A stretch of 64,000 nt of DNA from Acidobacteriota bacterium. Its GTDB lineage: Bacteria; Acidobacteriota; Terriglobia; Versatilivoradales; Versatilivoraceae. Both the position numbers and the translations under genes were made by a program. The notes under the pieces were generated by a model. The model saw nothing but the letters and a program-made list of their open reading frames with translations, had not been told where the DNA came from and searched no databases. Numbering within the stretch: position 1 is the first letter of the stretch; every line of letters begins with the position of its first letter. Location of the stretch: contig JAPPDF010000094.1 in assembly GCA_028875575.1 (NCBI GenBank), forward strand, positions 1-64,000, written 5' to 3'. Below, piece by piece: positions 34,982 to 43,138 of the stretch.

Positions 34982-35404
34982 ATGAAAAAACAGATTTCCG
35001 GCTGGGTGGCCCTGCCCTTCCTGGCCTTTGCTGCCGCCGGCTGCCAACCGGAGGGCTCCTCGGGCGGTGCCGGCGCGGTGCCTGCCGACGACAAGCCCCC
35101 GCGGGTCGCCGCCGCCGACCTGGACAAGCTCATGCAGGAGGAGGCACTGCTGCTGGACGTCCGGGAGCCCAGGGAGCTGGAAGAGCTGGGTACCCTGGAA
35201 GGCTACATCAATATCCCCATCGGCCAGCTCGAGCAGCGCCTGGACGAGCTGCCCAGAGACAGGCTGATCGTCACCGCCTGAAACGGCGGTGGACGCGCCG
35301 CGCGTGCCGCGGCCTTACTCAAGAAGAACGGATTCCGGACGGCCGGCTCCTGCGGGCTGAGAAGCTACAAGGGAAAGAGGATATTCCCCAAGTTCGGGGG
35401 TTGA
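34982..35404 (+). CDS. Rhodanese-like lipoprotein with in-frame UGA at the catalytic site, candidate selenoprotein
   Basis: The frame encodes a lipoprotein signal (FLAFAAAGC, cysteine 21) and a single rhodanese domain (LLLDVREPRELEELGTLEGYINIP). It then meets TGA at 35279-35281, codon 100, and continues without a further stop for 40 codons to TGA at 35402-35404. The TGA falls exactly where rhodaneses have their catalytic cysteine: IVTA-(TGA)-NGGGRAARAAALLKKNGF against the consensus C-x-x-G-x-R. The sequence after it is conserved rhodanese, which argues for selenocysteine readthrough or a very recent mutation. A 10-bp GC-rich stem (35286-35310) lies right after it. The GGAGGT Shine-Dalgarno sequence is strong. 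Confidence 0.7.
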
Positions 35405-35466
35405 ATAGTTGAGCCGGAAGGGCGATGTTTGGAGGGCGGGAGAGCGAGGGTGTAAAACTACCTCCA

Positions 35467-36354
35467 TCAGGCCAGTGCCTGCCTGCAGTACTCCAGGGAC
35501 TCCCTGACTCCCTCCAGGGCGGGTTGCCCCTTGATCTCGTGCTCGATGTTGGCTGGAATCGGGTACTTCCCCGCCTTCAGTTGCTGCAGGACCTCCCTGA
35601 TGGGCGTATCCCCGGTCCCGAACTTCAACACCGGCGATCGGGGGCCCAGTCCCTTCTTGCGATCCTTGAGGTGCAGGGCGACAATCCGCTGGTGGTGCCG
35701 ATCGATGTAGTCGACCGGATCGAATCCGGCAGCCACGAAGTGTCCGATGTCCAGATTGACGCAGATGTAGGGAGAGTTCCCCTCCATGGCCGCCGCAAAG
35801 TCCTGCGGACCGTCGAAGACATCCTCCTTGTCTCCGTGGGCGTGGTTGTGCATCCCCACCCTGATCCGGTGCTTGCCGGCGAAGGAATCGATCAGGGACG
35901 CCAGGCTGGGCCTCGCCGAAGCCGTGATCACATCGGTGCCCAGGGCCCTGGCCATGAGAAAGCCCCGATCCACTTCCTCGGGACTCATGCTCTTCCGAAA
36001 GCTGTAGTTGTAGGAGTTGAGCCGGATGCCGGCCTGCTCCAGCTTGCGGCCCTTGTCCTCGAAGAAGCTGAGCGGGGTCTCCAGCCGCCACCGGCGGAGG
36101 TCGGCGGGTTCCAGCCCCCTGGGCTCGATGTGTCCCTGCCAGAGCTCACAGCTGTCGATACCCACCTCGACCATGGCATTGATGGCATCCTCGAAGGGCC
36201 GATCCCGAAAGCTGTAGCTCTGAACCCCGATCTGAACGCCCGCAATCAGGGAACTGGCTGCTCTCCTCCGACAGCCTGCCTGGAACGGCAACAACCCCGC
36301 CCCGGCCAGCACAGCCATGTTCCTGGCAAAGGTACGCCTCGAAATCGTTCTCAT
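35467..36354 (-). CDS. Tat-exported sugar phosphate isomerase/epimerase-like TIM barrel
   Basis: A 295-residue protein of the xylose-isomerase-like TIM barrel superfamily (AP endonuclease 2 family). The leader RTISRRTFARNMAVLAGAGLL is a clear twin-arginine signal. Metal-ligand candidates are in VGMHNHAHGD, VNLDIGHF and ANIEHEIKG. The substrate is unknown; relatives act on inositols and keto-sugars. Of two ATGs two codons apart, the second (36354) is seven bases from GGGAGG and is preferred. It converges on the rhodanese gene. Confidence 0.82.
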   Translation of the reverse strand: MRTISRRTFARNMAVLAGAGLLPFQAGCRRRAASSLIAGVQIGVQSYSFRDRPFEDAINAMVEVGIDSCELWQGHIEPRGLEPADLRRWRLETPLSFFEDKGRKLEQAGIRLNSYNYSFRKSMSPEEVDRGFLMARALGTDVITASARPSLASLIDSFAGKHRIRVGMHNHAHGDKEDVFDGPQDFAAAMEGNSPYICVNLDIGHFVAAGFDPVDYIDRHHQRIVALHLKDRKKGLGPRSPVLKFGTGDTPIREVLQQLKAGKYPIPANIEHEIKGQPALEGVRESLEYCRQALA

Positions 36355-36550
36355 GGGCATGCCTCCCTTCGCAAATATATTCAGTTACCGGGGAACCAAT
36401 GCGATCCCGGAAGAACGCTGAACGCGTACCGGGCGCCAGCCCGGGGATTCCAGCAATCCGCGAAGCGGCAACTGCAATCTACCAATTGCAACATTCCGAT
36501 AATAGTGGTATGAATGTACAACTTTCCAACAAATTGCCCGTGAGGCTACT

Positions 36551-36844
36551 ATGCCGTTCGTAACCGTAAAGCCGAAGTTCCAAGTCACCATTCCAGCCAA
36601 GCTCCGAAGAGGGATTGATCTTCGTGAAGGCGACATCATGGAGGCGACCCTTGTCGGCGACGGCATTCTGTTTAGACCTAAAGAGGTGGTGGACCGGGAT
36701 GCGGCCGCCGACCGCATTGCCGCCAAGTTAGCGGCGGCTCAGCCTTCGTCCAGGGATCTCGGGCGCTCCGAGGACGAGATTATGAGAGACACGATCGCCG
36801 AAATAGCCAATTCGCGCCGTGAACGCAGCCACCGCGGGACATGA
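36551..36844 (+). CDS. AbrB/MazE-type antitoxin
   Basis: A 97-residue protein with an N-terminal swapped-hairpin AbrB DNA-binding domain (VTVKPKFQVTIPAKLRRGIDLREGDIMEATLV) and a helical tail that would bind the toxin. It overlaps the PIN toxin gene by four bases (ATGA), the classical order of type II modules, so it likely neutralises the toxin and represses the pair's promoter. GTGAGG precedes the ATG. Confidence 0.86.
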   Translation: MPFVTVKPKFQVTIPAKLRRGIDLREGDIMEATLVGDGILFRPKEVVDRDAAADRIAAKLAAAQPSSRDLGRSEDEIMRDTIAEIANSRRERSHRGT

Positions 36845-37233
36845 GGGTTGTCTTGGACTGCAACATTCTAGTGTCTGCGGCACGAATCGACGGCACTTGC
36901 CGTGAAGTCATCGATAGGGCGGTGCGACGGCACGAAATCGTCCTGTCCGAGCCCATCTTGTCCGAATACAAGGCTGTCGCTGGACGGCACGGCCAAGCAC
37001 CGTATCGAGACGCCATGGAATTCGTCATCAGAGAGCTTGAACGGTTGGCCGTCTTCGTAGAGCCGGCGAACATCCTGTTCGGTCTCCGGGACCCTGACGA
37101 TGAGGTGTATCTGGCGACTGCCACGGCTGCCAGCGCCGTACTGATCACCGGCAACACACGGGACTTTACAAAGACGCGATATGGGTCAGTCGAAGTCTGG
37201 TCCCCGCGCGTCTTTCTCGATCGGACGACATAG
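36841..37233 (+). CDS. PIN-domain ribonuclease toxin
   Basis: A 130-residue PIN domain of the PilT/PIN_3-like group. Acidic active-site candidates are D6 (MRVVLDCNILVSA), E41 (SEPILSEY) and the DPDDEVYLATA cluster near 85-92; LITGNTRDF carries the last aspartate. Such toxins cut tRNA or mRNA when the antitoxin is lost. It follows an AbrB-type antitoxin with a four-base overlap. The module sits between unrelated metabolic genes, as mobile modules do. Confidence 0.86.
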   Translation: MRVVLDCNILVSAARIDGTCREVIDRAVRRHEIVLSEPILSEYKAVAGRHGQAPYRDAMEFVIRELERLAVFVEPANILFGLRDPDDEVYLATATAASAVLITGNTRDFTKTRYGSVEVWSPRVFLDRTT

Positions 37234-37294
37234 GGGGCCGTCGGGCAGACCTCCGATGGGAAATACGGGTTAGCTAAAGCCACGGTCAACCCGC

Positions 37295-38203
37295 TCACCG
37301 TCCACTCAACAACCCCTTGTTCAACTTGCAGACCATGGTATAGGCCGGATCGAAGATGTTCCCCAGCTCGTAGCGGACGCACTGGGACAAGAGCAGATTG
37401 GCGCCCAGCCCGTCCAGGCCATAATCCTGCTGCAACCAGCGGAGCATCTCTGTGGTGGCGTGCTGGGTGGCCTGATCCAGCGGCCGGGCGTTCCCGACGG
37501 TGAAGATCCACTCGTCGTTCTCCCCCCGCGGCCACCCGATCGACTTCCCCTTGAGAACCCGCAGGGTGACGCGGACATCCATGGAAATCTCGATCCCGGT
37601 GCCCACAATCTCGCCGTCCCCCTGCACGGCGTGTCCGTCTCCCAGAAAAAACAGGGCTCCCGGCTCGAAGACCGGAAAATAAACCGTGGCACCGGCCACA
37701 AACCCTCGATAGTCCATGTTGCCGCCGTGCTCGGCCGAGGTTGCGGTGGAGATGGCCTGCCCGCCCTTGGCCGCCACGCCGAAACATCCCAGCATGGGCT
37801 CCAGCGGAATCGCCAACTGCCCCAGCTTGGATTCCGGGCCGACCAGGGTGGCGGTCCCCACCTCGGCATCCACCTTCCACTCCGCCACCAGAGCCGGGGG
37901 CAACTGGCGCACGTAATCGGGATCCACCACGTTGGGCGCGACTGCCGAATAGCAAAACCCGTAGGCGCGGTTGGGCCGGATCTCCTCCAGGTCCACCGCC
38001 AGGGTGTCGCCGGGCTCGGCCCCCTCCACGTAGAAGGGCCCGGTCTGAGGGTTGCTTCTGGGCGTCACCTTCTCGCGCCGGTGGTCGACCCCCCATGCGT
38101 CCACCGTCGTGGTCAGCAGGGTATCGCCGTCGCCCACCCGCAACACCGGCGGATGCGGCCCCAGGGTGGTGTAGTATCGGGTGGGAGTGAAGTGATGCTC
38201 CAT
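37295..38203 (-). CDS. Acetamidase/formamidase family protein
   Basis: A 302-residue FmdA/AmdA hydrolase of short amides, releasing ammonia. Recognisable parts are LTTTVDAWGVDH, NPQTGPFYVEGAEPGDTL near the start and GCFGVA, HGGNMDYRGF, FLGDGHAVQGDGEIVGTGIE, which hold the conserved acidic and histidine metal site. The full-length beta-sandwich pattern is present. It stands 114 bp downstream of the large hydrolase on the same strand. The ribosome-binding site is weak (CGGAG). Confidence 0.9.
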   Translation of the reverse strand: MEHHFTPTRYYTTLGPHPPVLRVGDGDTLLTTTVDAWGVDHRREKVTPRSNPQTGPFYVEGAEPGDTLAVDLEEIRPNRAYGFCYSAVAPNVVDPDYVRQLPPALVAEWKVDAEVGTATLVGPESKLGQLAIPLEPMLGCFGVAAKGGQAISTATSAEHGGNMDYRGFVAGATVYFPVFEPGALFFLGDGHAVQGDGEIVGTGIEISMDVRVTLRVLKGKSIGWPRGENDEWIFTVGNARPLDQATQHATTEMLRWLQQDYGLDGLGANLLLSQCVRYELGNIFDPAYTMVCKLNKGLLSGR

Positions 38204-38317
38204 GGCTTGGGACTCCGGTTCGGTGCGTTCCAGGGGCTCCAGCGCGACAGGCCGGCCGACTCACCCCGGGAGAGCGCTTCCTCCGCATGCCTGCTCGGAC
38301 CCGGGATCCTACCGACC

Positions 38318-40345
38318 TCAAGGGCCCGATTGGGTCAGCCAGGAAAGGATCTGCTCCCGAGGGAGTTCGTCCGACTCAATCTCCAACAGATCGGTCTTGC
38401 CGGCCAGCTCATAGGCCTGCCGAAACCAATCGGTATTGAAGGACTCGCCCGCATTGTGAATCAGCAGTGGCGTCGCCGGCGCCAGCATGGCGGCGGTCTT
38501 GAAGTCTCCCGCCCGCCTCAGCACCGGAACGTAGAGATGCTCCAGATAGGCCCCGTCCTCCTCGCTTGAGAAATTGGACACGTCCACCAGGGTGCGGTGG
38601 AGCTGCGGAGCAAGCGCCCGGGCCAGCAGACTCCACAGTCCCCCCTTCCCCACACCCGCCAGGTTCACCTGGGCCACATCCGGCCGGCGCTCGAGGTAGG
38701 CGACGGCCGTCAGAATGTCCTGAACCCGATTGGAATCGTCGGTCCGATTGTAGGTGGTGAAAAACGGGTCGCTCATGTCCCGCCTGGCCTTGGCCGCGCC
38801 CGTGTTGAAGGCGTCAATGGCCATCACCAGGTGTCCACGGTCCAGAAGTGGCTGAACCCAGGATGCGCCCGGCGCCTCCAGCGCCGCCTTGCCCTCGGCG
38901 TGGACCAGCAGCGTGGCCGTCAGATTCCTGCGCTTCCCCCTTGGGAACCATAGAGCGGCCGGCACCCGGTCCCCCCGACCTGCCCGGCCGATGTAAAACT
39001 CCTGGCTCGCACCCGGCTTGGAAGAGGGGGCGGGAACAGCCACCACTTCGCCGGGATCCGGATAGCCGACAGCCAGGGCGTACTGCAGCGCCGGGGCCAT
39101 GAGCTCCCGGAAGCGGGACAGGCCTTCGGAGTCCCGCGGCCGGAGATCGTCGATCTGCCGCCGGTAGCTGTCCTTCAGCGAGGCCAGCATCTCCTCCTCG
39201 GTGACCGCGGATTCGGGAAGGTCACGACCGAAGAAGACCAGGAACTCCGAGGGACTTCCCAGGCGAAAGCGCTTCTCGCTGAACTCGCTGGCGTCTGTCT
39301 CCCCCAGCAGCCAGCGGCCGAACCAGGCATAGACGGCCTCCCGGCTTTCCCGGTTGTAGTTGTGATCGGCCATGGACTGCATGGTCTGCGCCTTGTGGCC
39401 CGCGCCCAGCAGGCGATAGACGCTCTGAACGGCGGGAAATTCCACCCGGGGAGTTTCCCGAGTCCAATCTCCCGAGGCCGAGACCATCAACAGCGGCCTG
39501 GGAGCCATCAGGGCCCCGATCTCCATGTTGTTGGTGTCGAGCCTGAGGTTGGCCTGGTTCTCGCAGATGCAGCCGCCCTGCATGTAGTGGGAAATCATGT
39601 TGACCGGCGCCGAGACCTTGACCCGATCGTCGACCGCGGTCAGCAAAAAGGTCTGGGTCCCGCCGCCCGAAGCCCCGGTGCAACCAATCCGGTCGGGGTC
39701 CACGTCCGGCAGCGACTGCAGAAAATCCACCGAGCGGATGCTGTTCCAGAGCTGAATCCCCAGCCAGTCGATGCCCCACAGGCTGAAGCTTCGGTCCAGC
39801 GGACGGCGGTGATCCTTGACCTGGCGGCTGTCGTTGTAGGCCAACATGTCGTAGGCAAAAACCACGTGGCCTTGCCTGGCCAGGTTGATTGCGAGGCCCG
39901 GCATCGAGGCCAGGGACTGATTTTCCAGCCGCCCGTAAGCCCAATGACCATGGGGAGTCAGGATTCCCGGGAAGGGCCCCTTCTTCCCCAGTGGACGGTA
40001 GAGGTTTCCGGTAACGTAAAACCCCGGATAGCTTTCAAAGAAGACCTTCTCGATGGAGTAGTCCCCCTTGGAAACCCTTCCAAAGATCCGCGCCTTCAGG
40101 GGACTCTTCTCCACCGGCGGCCACAACCCGGCGCTGACCTGTATCTGGCGCCGCAGATCCCCGGCCCGTCGCAACCATGCCTCTTCGTTCAGAAACGGCT
40201 GGAAGGTATAAGGCAGGTGAAGGTGGCGTATCCTGGTGGCTCGCTGGTCCATTTCCGGCAATCCGGGCATCGCTTGGGCACTGGCGAGTCCGCTCAGAAA
40301 CAGAAGACCCGCACCGGCCAGCAAGATCTTTTTGCCAGAGATCAT
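38318..40345 (-). CDS. Secreted double alpha/beta-hydrolase (acetyl xylan esterase-like)
   Basis: A 675-residue exported protein (signal peptide to about residue 24). The first half is an alpha/beta-hydrolase with the nucleophile elbow GCTGASGGGTQT and a late histidine in MADHNYNRESR. The second half (from about 440) has the same fold, but its elbow reads GVGKGG, without a serine, so it is probably inactive. The closest families are acetyl xylan esterases and dienelactone hydrolase-like proteins common in Acidobacteria. A role in polysaccharide deacetylation is inference. GAGG precedes the ATG. Confidence 0.78.
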   Translation of the reverse strand: MISGKKILLAGAGLLFLSGLASAQAMPGLPEMDQRATRIRHLHLPYTFQPFLNEEAWLRRAGDLRRQIQVSAGLWPPVEKSPLKARIFGRVSKGDYSIEKVFFESYPGFYVTGNLYRPLGKKGPFPGILTPHGHWAYGRLENQSLASMPGLAINLARQGHVVFAYDMLAYNDSRQVKDHRRPLDRSFSLWGIDWLGIQLWNSIRSVDFLQSLPDVDPDRIGCTGASGGGTQTFLLTAVDDRVKVSAPVNMISHYMQGGCICENQANLRLDTNNMEIGALMAPRPLLMVSASGDWTRETPRVEFPAVQSVYRLLGAGHKAQTMQSMADHNYNRESREAVYAWFGRWLLGETDASEFSEKRFRLGSPSEFLVFFGRDLPESAVTEEEMLASLKDSYRRQIDDLRPRDSEGLSRFRELMAPALQYALAVGYPDPGEVVAVPAPSSKPGASQEFYIGRAGRGDRVPAALWFPRGKRRNLTATLLVHAEGKAALEAPGASWVQPLLDRGHLVMAIDAFNTGAAKARRDMSDPFFTTYNRTDDSNRVQDILTAVAYLERRPDVAQVNLAGVGKGGLWSLLARALAPQLHRTLVDVSNFSSEEDGAYLEHLYVPVLRRAGDFKTAAMLAPATPLLIHNAGESFNTDWFRQAYELAGKTDLLEIESDELPREQILSWLTQSGP

Positions 40346-40656
40346 GGATGCCTCACCCCAGTTGGACCGTCATCCGAACCCAGCGACAACTCATTGCCAA
40401 TGGGTCTCAGCAGCTGCTGGAAGCTAACATGCGGCCTACGAACTAGGTCCGGAAATTTTATCCCAGTAGAGAATCTTTTGCGATGTTCGGAAAGATACAA
40501 CTGAACCGGAAATGCACTACCGCTGGTTCACGAAGAGAATTTCCGTATGTACCGATTGGACAGCACTTGAGCAATCTTTGACGCGCGTGCCATTACAATG
40601 GGTGATACGTTGGGGTTGTCGAGTGAACCTCAAAGAGCCCCCTTAGACGACTACCG
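40346..40656. other. Non-coding stretch
   Basis: About 310 bp, divergent between the hydrolase and a hypothetical gene. Base composition falls to the AT-rich side towards its right end. No repeat or RNA gene is recognised. Confidence 0.4.
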
Positions 40657-41220
40657 ATGAAACACCCTAGCCACAATCATGAGGCCCCCGACAAATCGGC
40701 GCCACTCAAAATTCCTGAAATTTTCTTCTTCGATGTGCCCGTTTATAGATTAGAGGAAGAGGAATACTATCGGAATAGAGAGAAGACTATAGAGAGTGTC
40801 TTGTATCCCAATGATTGCCCACTTAGGGACGAACTCAGATCAATAGAGGATGCTGACCCCAAGTCCAAACTGAACTTATCAGGCCTTTTGGAATATTCGT
40901 ATGGCGGTGCGTGGTTATACAACGAAATTATTGGGTACATACGGCTTCATTTCCTTGGAACTCAGATAAGAGGGGAATACTACGCCGTGGATCGCCAACG
41001 CATCGTCCGAACTCGCAAAAAAATTCTTGTATTTCGAACATGGAAGTTAGCTCCGGAACGAGAGATTCCGAACTCTGCACCTAGTGACGAAATTTATTCG
41101 ATTGTCCTTCAATACATTGACGACTGCAGAAAAGAATTGAAGCGTCGGTATATCGACTCTAGTGGTCTTGAACGAATCGGTCCGTACGTCAATTGGAAGG
41201 CATTGTACGAAGCCAGTTGA
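40657..41220 (+). CDS. Hypothetical protein, AT-rich orphan
   Basis: A 187-residue protein of unknown function, not recognised. It is acidic at the start (LEEEEYYRNREKTIESVLYP) and basic further on (DRQRIVRTRKKILVFRTWK); there is no signal peptide or membrane helix. Codon use and GC content (about 45%) differ sharply from the flanking genes, so it is probably recent horizontal material. No Shine-Dalgarno sequence is evident. The reading frame is supported only by its length and amphipathic composition. Confidence 0.5.
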   Translation: MKHPSHNHEAPDKSAPLKIPEIFFFDVPVYRLEEEEYYRNREKTIESVLYPNDCPLRDELRSIEDADPKSKLNLSGLLEYSYGGAWLYNEIIGYIRLHFLGTQIRGEYYAVDRQRIVRTRKKILVFRTWKLAPEREIPNSAPSDEIYSIVLQYIDDCRKELKRRYIDSSGLERIGPYVNWKALYEAS

Positions 41221-41408
41221 TCAAAGTTGATCAAATCAGTAGCAACCATCAGGGCAATTGCCCCGCATACTCGCCATGACGTGACCCCGAATTGGCCCGA
41301 GGTAGACTTCGAACATGCCTTCCAGCCGTTTTCCGGTGACGAACAAGCGGACTGCAAACTTTCGAAAGGTCGAAAAAGTGGAACTATCAAGGACGACCAG
41401 GAGGCAAG

Positions 41409-41951
41409 ATGTCTGAAGACTTGGAGAGTCTACGCTATCCGATTGGTCAGTTTGAACCTCCGTCCCGTATAGACGAGGGTCAAATCGAGAGGTGGATCAG
41501 CGACATCGAAACCCTTCCGGCCGACCTTAGGAGAATCGTCACGGGATTGACGGAAACCCAACTGGACACGCCCTATCGTCCCGGGGGCTGGACCATCCGC
41601 CAGGTGATTCACCATTTGCCGGACAGTCACATGAACAGTTTCATCCGGTTCAAATGGGCGCTGACCGAGGACCGGCCCAAGATCAAGGCTTATTTCGAGG
41701 ACCGGTGGGCGGAACTGCCGGACTACGCAGTGACTCCGGTCTTGACATCTCTGGACTTGCTGGAGGCCCTACATCGGCGTTGGGTGGCGCTCTTGCGTTC
41801 CCTGACCCGTCAGGACCTTGACAGGACTTTCAATCACCCCGAATCCGGTCCTGCCAACCTGGCGGAAACCATCGGTTCCTATGCCTGGCACGGACGGCAC
41901 CACCTGGCACACATCCGGGAGACTATCCGTCGCGAAGGGTGGAATTGCTGA
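41409..41951 (+). CDS. YfiT/DinB-like putative metal-dependent hydrolase or transferase
   Basis: A 180-residue four-helix-bundle protein of the DinB/YfiT family. PGGWTIRQVIHHLPDSHMNSFIRFKWALTED is a YfiT hallmark and supplies the first metal histidine; the other two are in SYAWHGRHHLAHI. Relatives act on thiol cofactors such as bacillithiol or are annotated as hydrolases; the true substrate here is unknown. AGGAGG lies five bases before the ATG. It ends 56 bp from the truncated sterol-reductase fragment. Confidence 0.88.
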   Translation: MSEDLESLRYPIGQFEPPSRIDEGQIERWISDIETLPADLRRIVTGLTETQLDTPYRPGGWTIRQVIHHLPDSHMNSFIRFKWALTEDRPKIKAYFEDRWAELPDYAVTPVLTSLDLLEALHRRWVALLRSLTRQDLDRTFNHPESGPANLAETIGSYAWHGRHHLAHIRETIRREGWNC

Positions 41952-42007
41952 TAGTGACTCTGCGTTTAACGGACATCCGATGGCGAGGGGCTCTGCCGGA
42001 AGTCTTC

Positions 42008-42625
42008 TCAATAAACACCGGGAATGATCCGGTATTTCACCCGCGCTTGGTACTCTGCCCACTTTTCGGCGCCGTACTTCTCGGCACAGCACCTGTCGTC
42101 ATCACGCTGACGGAAAATAAACTGCAGTACGATGAAGACAAAGTAGGTCCAGGCCCAAGGGTTGGTGAAGTAACCGAATGCCAGGGCAATTGACAGGGCC
42201 ATGAACCCCTCGCCCATGTAGTTGAAGTGGCGGGCGATACCCCAAAAACCACTGCACAGGATCTTGCGGTCACCGGCCTCAATGGTTTCAGGCTCGATGA
42301 GCCCGAGAAACTTGCGCTCGGGCCATCGCTTGAAGGTGTATTTCTGCATGTTGGTGCCGCGGGAGATGGCCCAACCGAGCAGGAACAGCCCAGCCGTTCC
42401 GATCAACCACACATAGGTCCATGCCGGGGAGAATCCGGGGGATGGGTAAGCAGCCATACCCCACAACGGGAGAATGAACAGCCACCCGTAGACCATGAGG
42501 CCACCCCAGAACATCTTGAAGCCGAGTTTCTCATGGATCACATCGTAGGTGTATAGCTGGACTCGCTCAAAGATGAAGTAGTCTGTGCGTGGCAACTTGG
42601 TTTGAGACAATCTGCAACCGCGCAA
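42008..42625 (-). pseudogene. ERG4/ERG24 sterol-reductase-like gene, 5' end cut off by the prophage
   Basis: The frame holds the C-terminal half of the ERG4/ERG24 family of sterol C14/C24 reductases: GWAISRGTNMQKYTF, GFWGIARHFNYMGE, QRDDDRCCAEKYG and the end VKYRIIPGVY. Full-length relatives have about 400 residues; here about 190 remain. Sequence upstream of about position 42590 is the left end of the Mu-like prophage, so the first residues of this frame (from a TTG at 42625) are phage-derived and the original N-terminal half is missing. It might still be translated but is unlikely to work. The other half should lie beyond the prophage's right end. Confidence 0.75.
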
Positions 42626-42768
42626 TGCCGCGCAATGCCGCGCAATAACATGCAGGAAATCAATGGGTTAGAGGCGGTGATGGCCGGAGTGTCTTGGTTT
42701 GAGACAAAAACGGTCGGGTGCAATCGTGGCGGATGGTGGCAACTTGAATTGAGACACGTCTAAAAACG
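42590..42768 (+). repeat. Prophage left-end repeats, putative MuA binding sites
   Basis: Three direct copies of CTTGGTTTGAGACA or a close variant lie at 42596, 42693 and 42743. The first and third also share the preceding TGGCAA (42590 and 42737). Spacing of 97 and 50 bp recalls the L1-L2-L3 arrangement of Mu. Between the first two lie three tandem 10-bp CCGCGCAATG units (42618-42647). The outermost TG at 42590 (or 42586) would be the terminal dinucleotide used in transposition. Confidence 0.7.
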
Positions 42769-42907
42769 TTTAAGGCGGGTTTAACAAAGGAGTTAACGTT
42801 AGTCTACCGGTCGGACGCGGCCGATTTGGGTGGCCAGGTCGAGAATTCGAAGGGAACACGAGCGGTCCGGTCGTTCAAGGTTGTGGAGTTGCGGCTGTCT
42901 ATCAACG

Positions 42908-43138
42908 CTAAAACAAAGAAATGATCCACACGATCAAGAAAATGATGCTGCAAACAGTAAGGCAACCTACGAGTGGCGCATACCATGGCCGACCCGGCGA
43001 CTTCTCCCCGCAGTGCGGGCAAGTGTCTGCGTTCCGGGCTATCTGCTGTTTGCAAGATTTGCATTCGATGGGTCTAGTTTTTGTATTCACAATCCGATCC
43101 GCAGGACATAAGTCCTTTAAAGTCTGCGTCCGACCCAC
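42908..43138 (-). CDS. Small zinc-ribbon membrane protein of the lysogeny transcript
   Basis: A 76-residue protein with a zinc ribbon (CKSCKQQIARNADTCPHCGE, residues 27-44) and one C-terminal transmembrane helix (about 54-75). It has no assigned function. Its GTG start, with AGGTGAGG ahead, lies inside the end of the repressor gene (22-bp overlap), so it is translated from the repressor transcript and would be made in the lysogen. That position is typical of lysogenic-conversion or superinfection-exclusion genes; this is inference. Confidence 0.6.
   Translation of the reverse strand: MGRTQTLKDLCPADRIVNTKTRPIECKSCKQQIARNADTCPHCGEKSPGRPWYAPLVGCLTVCSIIFLIVWIISLF

Noticed and set aside
42804..43064. 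Minus-strand 86-codon frame at the prophage left end
   Set aside because: It overlaps the zinc-ribbon gene in another frame and has no coherent domain.
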